Assembly: GCF_003635045.1 (NCBI RefSeq)
Contig: NZ_RBXT01000001.1
Location: forward strand, 1,798,001 to 1,862,000
Direction: 5' to 3'
Origin: Terracoccus luteus
Lineage (GTDB): Bacteria; Actinomycetota; Actinomycetes; Actinomycetales; Dermatophilaceae
DNA: 64,000 nucleotides
A program made the translations under genes and the position numbers. Below the pieces are notes generated by a model, which saw only the letters and a list, made by a program, of their open reading frames with translations, did no database searches and was not told the origin of the DNA. Of this stretch, positions 21,090 to 30,949 are shown piece by piece (within the stretch, counting starts at the first letter, position 1; the number at the start of each line of letters is the position of its first letter).

Positions 21090-22395
21090 AGGCTGCTCCC
21101 CGTCGCGGTGGTCGGTTCTCGTTCGGTCGTGTGGGTGACGCGGCCGCCGTACACGGTCGTCACGACGGCGCCGCGCAGGGTGGCGCCGTGCCACGGGTTG
21201 TTGCGGCTGCGGCTGCGGCTCGCCCCGGCGTCGACGGTGACCTCGCGGTCGGGGTCGACGAGCACGAGGTGGCCCGGGCTGCCGACCCGGAGCGGCTGCC
21301 CCTGGCCGGCGAGGCGCGCGATGCGCGCCGGTGCGGTCGACATGACCCGGGCGACGTCGGCCCAGTCGAGGATGCCAGGTCGCACCAGGGTGTCGCTGAC
21401 GACGGCCAGGGCCGTCTCGAGTCCGAGCATCCCGAACGCGGCGTCGACGAAGGCGTGCTGCTTGTCGTGGCGGGCGTGCGGGGCGTGGTCGGTGGCGACG
21501 GCGTCGATGGTGCCGTCGGCGAGGCCGGCGCGCAGGGCGTCGACGTCCTCCTGCGGTCGCAGGGGCGGGTTGACCTTGTAGACGGGGTCGTAGCCGGCCA
21601 GCAGGTCGGTCGTCAGGACGAGGTGGTGCGGCGTCACCTCGGCGGTGACGTCGACGCCCTGGGCCTTGGCCCAGCGCAGCACCTCGACGGTGCCGGCGGT
21701 CGACACGTGGGCGACGTGCACGCGCGATCCGGTGTGGCGGGCGAGCATGACGTCGCGGGCGACGACGGCCTCCTCGGCGATGCCGGGCCAGCCGGGCAGG
21801 CCCAGCCGGCCCGAGACCTCGCCCTCGTGGCAGCAGGCGTCGGGCCCGGCCAGCCGGGGGTCCTGGGCGTGCTGGCTGACGACGGCCCCGTAGGGCTTGA
21901 GGTACTCGAGGGCGCGGCGCATGACGCGGGCGTCGTGCACGCAGTGCCCGTCGTCGCTGAAAACCCGCACTCGCGCCCGCGACCGGGCCATGAGCCCGAG
22001 CTCGGCCAGCTCGGTGCCGGCGAGGCCCTTCGTCACGGCGCCGACCGGGACGACCTCGGTGAGGCCGCAGGCGCGGCCGAGGTCGAGCACGCGCTCGGCC
22101 GCCTCCGCGGTGTCGGTGACGGGGTTCGTGTTCGCCATGGCCAGCACCGCGGTGTAACCACCGGCGGCCGCCGCGGCCGAGCCGGTGGCGATCGTCTCGG
22201 CGTCCTCGCGGCCGGGCTCACGCAGGTGGACGTGGAGGTCGACGAGCCCGGGGAGGGCGACGAGGCCATCGGCGTCGACCGTCTCGTCGGCCGACGTGCC
22301 GGCGAGCGACCCGACCTCGGTGATGACGCCGTCGACGACGAGCAGGTCGCTCGACTCGGTGCCGAGCAGGCGGGCGCCCTTGACCAGCAGGCGGC

Positions 22396-22399
<4 letters not shown>
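21086..22399 (-). CDS. pyrC: Dihydroorotase
   Basis: Zinc amidohydrolase that cyclises carbamoyl aspartate to dihydroorotate. It is 437 residues long, of the class I long type usual in Gram-positives. The metal-binding strand [20 protein letters not shown] is near residue 55, histidines occur in VHVAHVST and EVTPHHL, and the catalytic Asp in [11 protein letters not shown]. The ATG overlaps the end of pyrB (ATGA) and carA overlaps its stop. Confidence 0.95.
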
Positions 22400-24095
<1,696 letters not shown>

Positions 24096-24120
24096 GGTTA
24101 AAGGATGTCGAACGGCCCCC

Positions 24121-24126
24121 ACTGTA
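24121..24126 (-). promoter_or_regulatory. Candidate -10 hexamer TACAGT of the pyr operon
   Basis: TACAGT about 60 nt before the pyrR GTG would start a short leader containing the PyrR element. The -35 (CGGATG or TTCGGA region) is weak. Confidence 0.4.
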
Positions 24127-24365
24127 GCCGCCCCCGGTGGGCACATCCGAACCGTGCCCACCCACCGGGCCGACCGGCATCCGCCCACGCCAGGTCCCGG
24201 CATCCGCCCACCCCACCCCCGTCGAGAGGCCGATGAGAGGGCACGGCGAGGTCGGTGCCCGTCCGCGAGCCACCCCGGAGCGGCCGTGGGGCCGACGCCG
24301 GTCGCGGCGCCGGCCCCACGGGTCGGTCGAGCTGGATGCCGGTGGGCGCGGGCCCGCCGGGAACT

Positions 24366-24423
24366 GGCCTCTCGACGGTGTCTACTTGGCCTCTCGACGG
24401 TGTCTACTTGGCCTCTCGACGGG
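24366..24423. repeat. 22-bp tandem repeat, core CCGTCGAGAGGCCA, two and two-thirds units
   Basis: Copies start at 24366, 24388 and 24410 on the plus strand; read leftward the unit is CCGTCGAGAGGCCAAGTAGA plus CA. The first unit met by the M14 gene provides its last codons and its TAG stop (24404-24406). After the last copy the leftward sequence continues CAGTTCCCGG, as in the 13.6-kb copies (CAYTTCCCGA). Confidence 0.85.
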
Positions 24424-26590
24424 TGGTGGTGGGCTCGTCGGCGGCGTCGTCGCGGGCGACCCGGACGAGCTCGACGAGCCCGGCCGCGTACTCCTGCGAC
24501 TCGGCGTGCGCCTCGTCGTACGGCGGCTGGAAGCCGACACCCTCCCACTGCTGGGTCGTGGCGTTCCACAGGTCGTTGCCGACCTCGAAGTCCCAGGCGT
24601 AGATGCCGAACTCGTAGTACAGCTGGTCGGCGGAGTTGCCGGCCGCGCTGTAGAGGACGTCGGCGACCGGCCCGGTGTTCGACGGCCACGTCACCGTGCC
24701 GCGGGTCGTGCTGATGGCGCCGACGATGCGCTTGGCCGAGGCGAGGAACGCCGCCGACTGCTCCGCGTCGGGCCGGGGCAGCGTGATGCGACCCGGCAGC
24801 GAGTAGGCGCCGGGCGGCCACATGAAGTAGCCGCCGTAGCTGTGCACGTTCATCGCGTAGCGGATGTTGGAGTGGTTCTTCGCGAGCGAGATGACGTTGC
24901 TGCTCTCGGCCTCTGAGAGCTCGCCGGTGCCGGCGGCGACGGTCGAGAGGCAGTCGGTCGAGGCGCCGACGTAGCCGTCGAAGACGGACCCGACGGTGTA
25001 GTTGCGGTTGACGTCGACGCCCCACCGGTTGCGGTTCTTGGGGTCACGCGCCGCACCGGTGCAGAAGTTGTCGAGGTTCTTGCGCTGGAAGTTGTAGTCG
25101 TTGAAGGAGTAGTTGGCCCCGTCGGGGTTGGTCACCGGCAGCACGAAGACGTCGACCGAGTCGAGCAGGGCCTTGGTCTCGGCGTCGGTCTTCGCGTTGG
25201 CGAGCATGCGCTCGGCGAACTCGAGGGTGACGAGCGGCGTCGCCCACTCGCGGGCGTGCTCCTGGCTGTAGATGAGCACGCCGGGCTTGCTGCCGTCGCG
25301 GTGCGTGCCGATGCGCAGCGCCTGCACCTGCCACGGGCGGCTGAGGCCCGAGGCGGTCAGGCCGTCGTCGAGACGCACCGGCGACACGACGGGCATGACC
25401 TTGCCGGCCGAGCCGTCCTCGACGAACGCCGTGAACCGCGTCGGGAACTTCTCGGCCACGAAGGCGGCGACCTCGTCGGTCGTGCTGACGACGGTGCCGT
25501 CGGCCCCGGTGGCGAGGGTGATGGTCAGCACCCGGTCGCGGAACGTGGCGGCCAGCGGGCGGTTCGCACCCGTGCCGGCGACCGTCTTGACCTGGATGCC
25601 GTTGCCGCCGGCCGAGCCGAACGCCTTGGTCTCGACGACGATCGCCGCGGCGGCCGGGTCGCCGACGTAGCCGACCGCGGTGCGGCGGTAGCCGTTCGTC
25701 TTGTTCGGCAGGTCGACGAGCTCGACGAGCTCGGGGTACTGCCGGGCCAGGCGACGCAGCCGCTGCTGGATGTCGGTCGGGGTCATGTACGCCGAGATGA
25801 AGTCCTGCTGGTAGCCGCTCGGTGCCGGCGGCGCGGTGGTGCCCGGCCACGCCTTGGGCGCCTGGGTCGCGGTCCCGCCGAGGCTCGAGGTCGCGACGAG
25901 CTTCACGGGCTTCGAGGGCACGGCCTGGGGCAGGGCGACGTGGTACTGGTACTCGTCGGCGTCGACGAACCGCTGCAGCGGGAAGGTGCCCGTCTGGCCG
26001 TCGGCCGTCTCCCACTGCACCTGGATCTCGACGTCCGGGTCCTGCACCGCGGTCGTGGCCACCTCGACCTGCACGAACGTCTGGCCCTTCGAGGTCCACC
26101 AGTACGACTGGAGGAAGTGCAGGGTGTCGGCCCCCGTGGCGTCGGCCGCGGCGGTCGTGCGGCTCCCGCCCTTCTGGGCGGCGAGACCGGCGGCGGTGCG
26201 CGCCGCGGCGGCGGCCTTGCTCGCGCGGAAGTTGGCGGTGCCGTCGCCGGCGCGCGCGATGACCTGCACGACCCGGGCGCCCTGCGACTGCAGCGTCTTC
26301 AGTGCCGTGCCCGTGACGACGACGTCGACGAGCGGCGACGCGTCGCCGCTCGAGCGCGGCGAGGCGGCCGGGGTGGCGGCGATGTCGGCGCCCGACGCCA
26401 CGAGGCGCTCGAACGCGGCCCGGTCGGGCAGCTTGAGGCGCACGAGCGCCTCCTGGGACCCGGTCGGCAGACCCGACCGGACGTCGGAGACGACCGACGG
26501 CGGGGCGGCTGCCCCCTGACCTGCGACTGCCACTGCGGTGGCAGCGGCGGCGGCACAGGCCGCGAGCAACGACGAACGGCGACGAACCAC
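24404..26590 (-). CDS. Secreted zinc carboxypeptidase, M14 family
   Basis: A 728-residue exported metallopeptidase. Signal peptide: VVRRRSSLLAACAAAAATAVAVAG, probably cut before APPSV. A long N-terminal region of about 300 residues has an inhibitor-I9/prodomain-like look. The M14 domain begins near YMTPTDIQQRLRRLARQYPELVEL. Zinc and catalytic residues are visible: HxxE in SQEHAREW (near 445), the substrate Arg/Asn motif DVNRNY, the second zinc His in MNVHSYGG (near 581), and the general base Glu in YEFGIYAWDFEVG (near 660). GGGGAGGA fixes the GTG start. Its final codons and stop lie within a 22-bp tandem repeat. Confidence 0.92.
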   Translation of the reverse strand: MVRRRSSLLAACAAAAATAVAVAGQGAAAPPSVVSDVRSGLPTGSQEALVRLKLPDRAAFERLVASGADIAATPAASPRSSGDASPLVDVVVTGTALKTLQSQGARVVQVIARAGDGTANFRASKAAAAARTAAGLAAQKGGSRTTAAADATGADTLHFLQSYWWTSKGQTFVQVEVATTAVQDPDVEIQVQWETADGQTGTFPLQRFVDADEYQYHVALPQAVPSKPVKLVATSSLGGTATQAPKAWPGTTAPPAPSGYQQDFISAYMTPTDIQQRLRRLARQYPELVELVDLPNKTNGYRRTAVGYVGDPAAAAIVVETKAFGSAGGNGIQVKTVAGTGANRPLAATFRDRVLTITLATGADGTVVSTTDEVAAFVAEKFPTRFTAFVEDGSAGKVMPVVSPVRLDDGLTASGLSRPWQVQALRIGTHRDGSKPGVLIYSQEHAREWATPLVTLEFAERMLANAKTDAETKALLDSVDVFVLPVTNPDGANYSFNDYNFQRKNLDNFCTGAARDPKNRNRWGVDVNRNYTVGSVFDGYVGASTDCLSTVAAGTGELSEAESSNVISLAKNHSNIRYAMNVHSYGGYFMWPPGAYSLPGRITLPRPDAEQSAAFLASAKRIVGAISTTRGTVTWPSNTGPVADVLYSAAGNSADQLYYEFGIYAWDFEVGNDLWNATTQQWEGVGFQPPYDEAHAESQEYAAGLVELVRVARDDAADEPTTTRREAK

Positions 26591-26795
26591 GATGTCCTCC
26601 CCTGGCGCCGGCCGGGTGGGGCGGATGTCCCGTCGGTTCGCGGCGCCGTGTCCAGGCTTCGCAGTCGACCACCAACCCCGAGGGTCGGCAACTTGAAACG
26701 GACTGCGCCACAACCCGGTCCGTGACGCCGCCATCGTGACGGCGTCGGGCGGGGGCCCGCTCGCGCCCCGACCGACCCGACGGGCCGCCGGCATC

Positions 26796-26801
26796 TAGGC
26801 T
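26796..26801 (+). promoter_or_regulatory. -10-like TAGGCT upstream of the glycosyltransferase pair
   Basis: TAGGCT ends 7 nt before a GTG at 26809. A weak CCGACC -35 sits 18 nt upstream. The transcript would start at or next to that GTG, making the 7-codon frame a leaderless upstream ORF. Confidence 0.4.
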
Positions 26802-26808
26802 CGCGAGG

Positions 26809-26832
26809 GTGACCGACACGAGCCTGCCGTGA
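26809..26832 (+). CDS. Putative 7-codon leader peptide
   Basis: GTG-ACC-GAC-ACG-AGC-CTG-CCG-TGA encodes MTDTSLP. Its stop overlaps the GTG start of the following glycosyltransferase (GTGA), so a ribosome translating it would end on the next start codon. It depends on the leaderless start proposed at 26796-26801; no ribosome site precedes it. It could be chance. Confidence 0.25.
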   Translation: MTDTSLP

Positions 26833-27629
26833 GCCCCGCCGTCCTCGTCGTCATCCCGGCCTTCGGGTCGCCCGAGCTGACGGATGCCGTGCTCGCCGAC
26901 CTCGCGCGCGACGGCTCCACCGACCGGTCCGACGTGCGCACCGTCGTCGTCGACAACGGCGACGACTACGAGCTCCCGTCGTCCGCCACCGGCGTGGAGC
27001 GGTACCGACCCGGCCGCAACCTGCGGTGGATCGGCAGCACCGACTGGGCGCTGCGCACCGCCGCCGCCGAGGGTGTCGACGCGTGCGTCGTGCTCAACAA
27101 CGACGTCCGGCTCTCGCGCCACTTCCTCGACGCACTGGTCGCACCGCTGCTCGAGCCCGACGTCGTCGTGACCGCGGCCTGCTACGACGACTTCTGGCTG
27201 CACCAGCGGGCCGGCGTCATCCCCCCGGCGGCCGAGCAGTACGAGCCGGTCGACCGCGTCCGGGACGTCCCCTTCTGCGACGGCACCGCCATCGCCTTCG
27301 CGGCCGCCGAGGTCGTGGCCCTCGGCGGGCTCGACCTGGACGCCTTCCCCCGACACGGCTACGGCTCGGACATCGACCTCGCGCTCCGGGTCCGCGCCGC
27401 CGGCCGACGCTGCGTCGTCACCGAGCGCGCGTACGTCTCGCACCTGCGCCGGGCGACGATGGACCGCGTCGGGGACAGCGCCGAGGGCAACCGCGCCGAG
27501 ATCCTCACCGGGCTCGACCGGCTGTGGGGCGACACGTGGCGGGCCCGGGCCGGCCTCGGCCCGGGGGCGTTCCCGGCCCACAACACCGGCAGCGCCCGGT
27601 CGTGGTACCTCGACCCCGACCGGTGGTGA
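26829..27629 (+). CDS. Glycosyltransferase family 2 protein
   Basis: A 266-residue GT-A fold enzyme. It starts VLVVIPAFGSPELTDAVL, and has VVVDNGDDYE, the metal-binding region ACVVLNNDVRLSRHFLDAL, and FCDGTAIAFAAAEVVALGGLD with GYGSDIDLALRVRAAG, where ED-type acidic residues sit in the acceptor loop. It resembles rhamnosyltransferase-like GT2 enzymes. There is no membrane segment. The next gene overlaps its stop (GTGA at 27626), so the pair is coupled. The acceptor is unknown. Confidence 0.87.
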   Translation: MSPAVLVVIPAFGSPELTDAVLADLARDGSTDRSDVRTVVVDNGDDYELPSSATGVERYRPGRNLRWIGSTDWALRTAAAEGVDACVVLNNDVRLSRHFLDALVAPLLEPDVVVTAACYDDFWLHQRAGVIPPAAEQYEPVDRVRDVPFCDGTAIAFAAAEVVALGGLDLDAFPRHGYGSDIDLALRVRAAGRRCVVTERAYVSHLRRATMDRVGDSAEGNRAEILTGLDRLWGDTWRARAGLGPGAFPAHNTGSARSWYLDPDRW

Positions 27630-28645
27630 CCTCCCCCGGGCGGGTCGTCTACGCCGGCTTCGCCACACCGAGGCACAGCGGCGGGGTGCACGTCATGACC
27701 GAGCACGTGCGGATGCTGCGCGCGGCGGGTCACGAGGCCTGGCTCTGGCTGCCCGTGAGCGGCGACGCGCCGGCCTGGATGGGGACCGACCTGCCGGTGC
27801 TGACCGGCGCCACGACCGACGTGGGGGCCGACGACCTGCTCGTCCTGCCGGAGGCCCCGGTGGTGCCCGGACGCGACCCGGCCCCGGGCGCCCGCAAGGT
27901 GGTGCTCAACCAGAACCACTTCTACACGTTCGCAGCCGGGCGACCGGACCCGGCCGGCGGTGCCTTCCCGGGCTGGTCGCCCCCGCCGCCCGTGTGGGCG
28001 GTGTCGGCCGAGAGCCGCGACGTCCTCGCCGCCGCCCTGCCGCACCTGCGCGTCAGCCTGGTCCCGAACGCGGTCGACGGGTCGCTCTTCGCGCCCCGCC
28101 CGACCGACCGGGCCCGCGTGACGTGGTTCCCCCGCAAACGCCCGCGCGAGGGCGCACTGCTGCGCGCCGTGCTGGCCGCGGACGACCGCACAGCGGACCT
28201 CGACGTCGTCGAGCTCGTCGACGCGACCCGCGCGGAGGTGGCCGCCACGCTCGCCACGACGACCGTCTTCGTCGCGCTCGGGCACTCCGAGAGCTTCGGG
28301 CTGCCCGTCGCCGAGGCCCTCGCCGCCGGGTGCCTCGTCGCGGGCTACGACGGCGGGGGCGGACATGACCTGTTCACGGCCCCGGGCGCGTGGGCCGTGC
28401 CCGAGCAGCGACCCCTGCTGCTGCGCGACCGGGTGCTCGACCTGCTCGCGCGGGCCGACTCGCTCGGGCCGGTCCGGGCCGCCAACCGGGCCTGGGTGCT
28501 CGAGCGCCACTCCCCCGAGGTCGCCCGGACGGCGTTGCTCACCGCCGCGTCGGCCGCCTTCGACGGGCCCGGTGGTCGCTCGGTCGCCACCCACCCCGCC
28601 GCGTGGCTCGACACGCTCGGGCCGAGCTTCACCGCCTGGGCGTGA
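27626..28645 (+). CDS. Glycosyltransferase family 4/1-like protein
   Basis: A 339-residue GT-B type transferase. The N-terminal GFATPRHSGGVHVMTEHVRMLRAAGHEAWLWLP is the acceptor-side fold with the usual GG-VH motif. The C-terminal HSESFGLPVAEALAAGCLVAGYDG holds the E-x7-E nucleotide-sugar motif of GT4. Coupled to the GT2 gene, it probably acts on the same glycan. No polysaccharide export or sugar-nucleotide genes lie near, so the product may be a small glycoconjugate. Confidence 0.85.
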   Translation: MTSPGRVVYAGFATPRHSGGVHVMTEHVRMLRAAGHEAWLWLPVSGDAPAWMGTDLPVLTGATTDVGADDLLVLPEAPVVPGRDPAPGARKVVLNQNHFYTFAAGRPDPAGGAFPGWSPPPPVWAVSAESRDVLAAALPHLRVSLVPNAVDGSLFAPRPTDRARVTWFPRKRPREGALLRAVLAADDRTADLDVVELVDATRAEVAATLATTTVFVALGHSESFGLPVAEALAAGCLVAGYDGGGGHDLFTAPGAWAVPEQRPLLLRDRVLDLLARADSLGPVRAANRAWVLERHSPEVARTALLTAASAAFDGPGGRSVATHPAAWLDTLGPSFTAWA

Positions 28646-28717
28646 TCCCCGGTTCCGTCGTGACCGGCGCGACGGATGCCGACGCGAGGGATGCCGGGGC
28701 GACGGATGCCGGCGCGG

Positions 28718-29674
28718 TCAGTAGTCGCCCTCGACAACGTTCTCGAGCGGCTCGCCCTCGACGAACCGGCGCAGCTGCTCACGCACGAGCGCGAAGGCGC
28801 GCGGCCCGGCCGCGCTGACGTGGCCGGCGGCGTGGGGGGTCAGGACGAGACCCGGCGCCGACCACAGCGGGTGCCCGGCCGGCAGCGGCTCGGGCTCGAC
28901 GACGTCGAGCGCGGCGCGCAGCCGCCCGGACTCGAGCTCGGCGAGCAGCGCCGCCGTGTCGACGACCTTGCCGCGGGCCACGTTGACGAGCAGGGCACCA
29001 CGCGGCATCCGGGCCAGGAACGCGGCGTCGACGAGGCCGGTCGTCTGCGGGGTAAGCGGCAGGGTCAGCACGACCACGTCGGCCTCGGGCAGCAGCTCGG
29101 GCAGCTCGTCGGTGGAGTGCACCCCGTCACGGGCGGTGCGGGCCACGAGGGTGGGCACGGCGTCGAAGGCCTCCAGCCGCCGGGCGGTCTGCTCCCCGAG
29201 GTCACCGGCGCCGACGACGAGCACCCGCTTGTCGCGCAGGTCCTCGCCCTGCACGAGGCTCCACTCCCCCTCGCGCTGGGCGTCGATGAAGTGCGGCAGC
29301 CGGCGGTAGGTGGCCAGCACGAGCGCCAGCACGAGCTCGGCGACCGAGCTGCCGTGCACGCCCCGCGCGTCGCAGAGGCGCACGCCGTCGGGCACGTGGC
29401 CGACGACGTCCTCGACGCCCGCGCTCGTCAGCTGGACGACCTCCACACGCGGCATGGCCTCGAACTTCGCCTCGAGGTCGTCGGAGTCCTCGACCTGCGG
29501 CACCCAGAACGTCGTGTCGGCCAGACCGTCGGGGTGCGGCCCGGTGCCGTCCCAGACGACGACGCGCACCCCGTCGGGCACGTCACCGAGGAGGTCGACG
29601 GCGTTCTCATCCGGCAGGCAGACCGTGGCCCGCACGGAGTCGTCGCGGGAGGGGGCGGGGGCGTCGGGAGTCAC
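28718..29674 (-). CDS. D-2-hydroxyacid dehydrogenase, NAD-dependent
   Basis: A 318-residue oxidoreductase of the phosphoglycerate/formate dehydrogenase superfamily. The NAD fold has VLVVGAGDLGEQTARRL. The catalytic triad is visible as Arg in NVARGKVVDTAAL, Glu in DVVEPEPLPAGHPLW and His in LTPHAAGHV. It is shorter than SerA and lacks ACT domains, so it is not the serine-pathway enzyme. TACGGT lies 6 nt before its GTG. It is convergent with the glycosyltransferase pair. Confidence 0.9.
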   Translation of the reverse strand: MTPDAPAPSRDDSVRATVCLPDENAVDLLGDVPDGVRVVVWDGTGPHPDGLADTTFWVPQVEDSDDLEAKFEAMPRVEVVQLTSAGVEDVVGHVPDGVRLCDARGVHGSSVAELVLALVLATYRRLPHFIDAQREGEWSLVQGEDLRDKRVLVVGAGDLGEQTARRLEAFDAVPTLVARTARDGVHSTDELPELLPEADVVVLTLPLTPQTTGLVDAAFLARMPRGALLVNVARGKVVDTAALLAELESGRLRAALDVVEPEPLPAGHPLWSAPGLVLTPHAAGHVSAAGPRAFALVREQLRRFVEGEPLENVVEGDY

Positions 29675-29680
29675 CCGACC

Positions 29681-29686
29681 ACCGTA
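29681..29686 (-). promoter_or_regulatory. -10-like TACGGT before the 2-hydroxyacid dehydrogenase
   Basis: TACGGT is separated from the GTG start by exactly 6 nt (leaderless spacing). It also lies just downstream of nusB's stop. Confidence 0.4.
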
Positions 29687-29719
29687 GGCCGCCGCCCCGC
29701 CTGCGCGTCGATCGGACGG

Positions 29720-30151
29720 TCAGACGATGGTGGCCTTGACCTCGGCGATGCGGCCGAGCAGGCCGTTGACGAAGGTGGGCGAGTCGTCGGTCGACAGGTC
29801 GGTGGCCAGGGCGACCGCCTCGCTGATCGCGACGGCATCCGGCACCTCGTCGTTGTAGAGGACCTCCCACGCGCCGAGTCGCAGGATGGCGCGGTCGACG
29901 GCGGGCATCCGGTCGAGCGTCCAGCCCTGGCTGTAGTCGGTGAGGGCGGCGTCGATGTCGTTCCAGCGCGCGACGACCCCACGCACGAGGTCGGCCGTGT
30001 AGGGGTTGTTGCCCGCCCGCGACTGCAGCCCACCGGGCTCGTCGGCGTCACCGAGACGCTGGTCGAGCAGGGTCTCGGCGTTGACGCCGCGCTGGTCGGC
30101 CTCGAAGAGGATGTCGAGGGCCCGCGAACGGGCCTTGGTGCGGGCAGCCAC
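29720..30151 (-). CDS. nusB: Transcription antitermination factor NusB
   Basis: A 143-residue all-helical protein that joins NusE on boxA RNA to prevent termination in rRNA operons. It starts MAARTKARSRALDILFEADQRG, the arginine-rich boxA-binding start, and ends with PTFVNGLLGRIAEV, the family's C-terminal signature. It follows efp by 5 nt and is cotranscribed with it. Confidence 0.96.
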   Translation of the reverse strand: MAARTKARSRALDILFEADQRGVNAETLLDQRLGDADEPGGLQSRAGNNPYTADLVRGVVARWNDIDAALTDYSQGWTLDRMPAVDRAILRLGAWEVLYNDEVPDAVAISEAVALATDLSTDDSPTFVNGLLGRIAEVKATIV

Positions 30152-30156
30152 GGTCG

Positions 30157-30720
30157 TCAGTCGTTGACGCGGCCGAGGTAGCTGCCGTCGCGCGTGTCGA
30201 CCTTGATGCGGGTGCCCTGCTCGAGGAAGAGCGGCACGTTGATCTGCGCGCCGGTCTCGAGGGTGGCCGGCTTCGTGCCACCGGTCGAGCGGTCGCCCTG
30301 GAGGCCCGGCTCGGTGTACGTGATCTCGAGCGTGACCGAGGCGGGCAGCTCGACGTAGAGCGGCGCGCCGTCGTGGGTGGCGACGATGGCGTTCTGGTTC
30401 TCGAGCATGTAGTCGGCGGCGCCGCCGACGACCGTCTCGGACACGTTGAGCTGGTCGAACGTGTCGGTGTCCATGAAGACGAAGTCGTTGCCGTCCTTGT
30501 ACAGGTACTGCATCGTGCGCTTGTCGACGTTCGCCGTCTCGACCTTGGTGCCGGCGTTGAACGTCTTGTCGACGACCTTGCCCGACAGCACCGCCTTGAG
30601 CTTCGTGCGCACGAAGGCGGGGCCCTTGCCCGGCTTCACGTGCTGGAACTCGACGACGGACCAGAGCTGCCCCTCGAGGTTGAGCACGAGGCCGTTCTTC
30701 AGGTCGTTGGTCGTTGCCAT
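30157..30720 (-). CDS. efp: Translation elongation factor P
   Basis: A 187-residue factor that rescues ribosomes stalled on polyproline stretches. Three beta-barrel domains are recognisable, with the domain I loop [16 protein letters not shown], whose Lys is the residue that contacts the peptidyl-tRNA, and the C-terminal [29 protein letters not shown]. The ATG at 30720 is the family start. No EpmA/EpmB or rhamnosyl modification gene lies nearby. Confidence 0.97.
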   Translation of the reverse strand: MATTNDLKNGLVLNLEGQLWSVVEFQHVKPGKGPAFVRTKLKAVLSGKVVDKTFNAGTKVETANVDKRTMQYLYKDGNDFVFMDTDTFDQLNVSETVVGGAADYMLENQNAIVATHDGAPLYVELPASVTLEITYTEPGLQGDRSTGGTKPATLETGAQINVPLFLEQGTRIKVDTRDGSYLGRVND

Positions 30721-30838
30721 GTGGCGCAGTCGCTTTCGTCGTCGGTCGGTCGGTGGGCGCAGCACGCCGCCGACGTGCAGGAGCGTGCTTGGACGTGCGG
30801 CGGGGCCCTCGACGACCGGGTGTCAGGGGTGCCGGCAG

Positions 30839-30844
30839 AGTCTA
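30839..30844 (-). promoter_or_regulatory. Candidate -10 hexamer TAGACT of efp-nusB
   Basis: TAGACT lies about 120 nt before the efp ATG and is the best -10-like box on that strand in the gap shared with the divergent helicase-like gene. No good -35 is seen. Confidence 0.3.
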
Positions 30845-30949
30845 TCGGTGGCCCCTGCCGATCGAGGAATCGCCGGATGCCGGCGGGCTCGGTGGGCGTG
30901 TAGCCTCGACCCCTTTGGCGTCCTCGCGACGCGGCGGCGAGAGGTGGGG

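Noticed and set aside
30721-30949. Rifamycin-associated element upstream of the HelR-like gene
   Set aside because: No 19-bp inverted repeat of the GGGGCTTGC type is present in the divergent gap.
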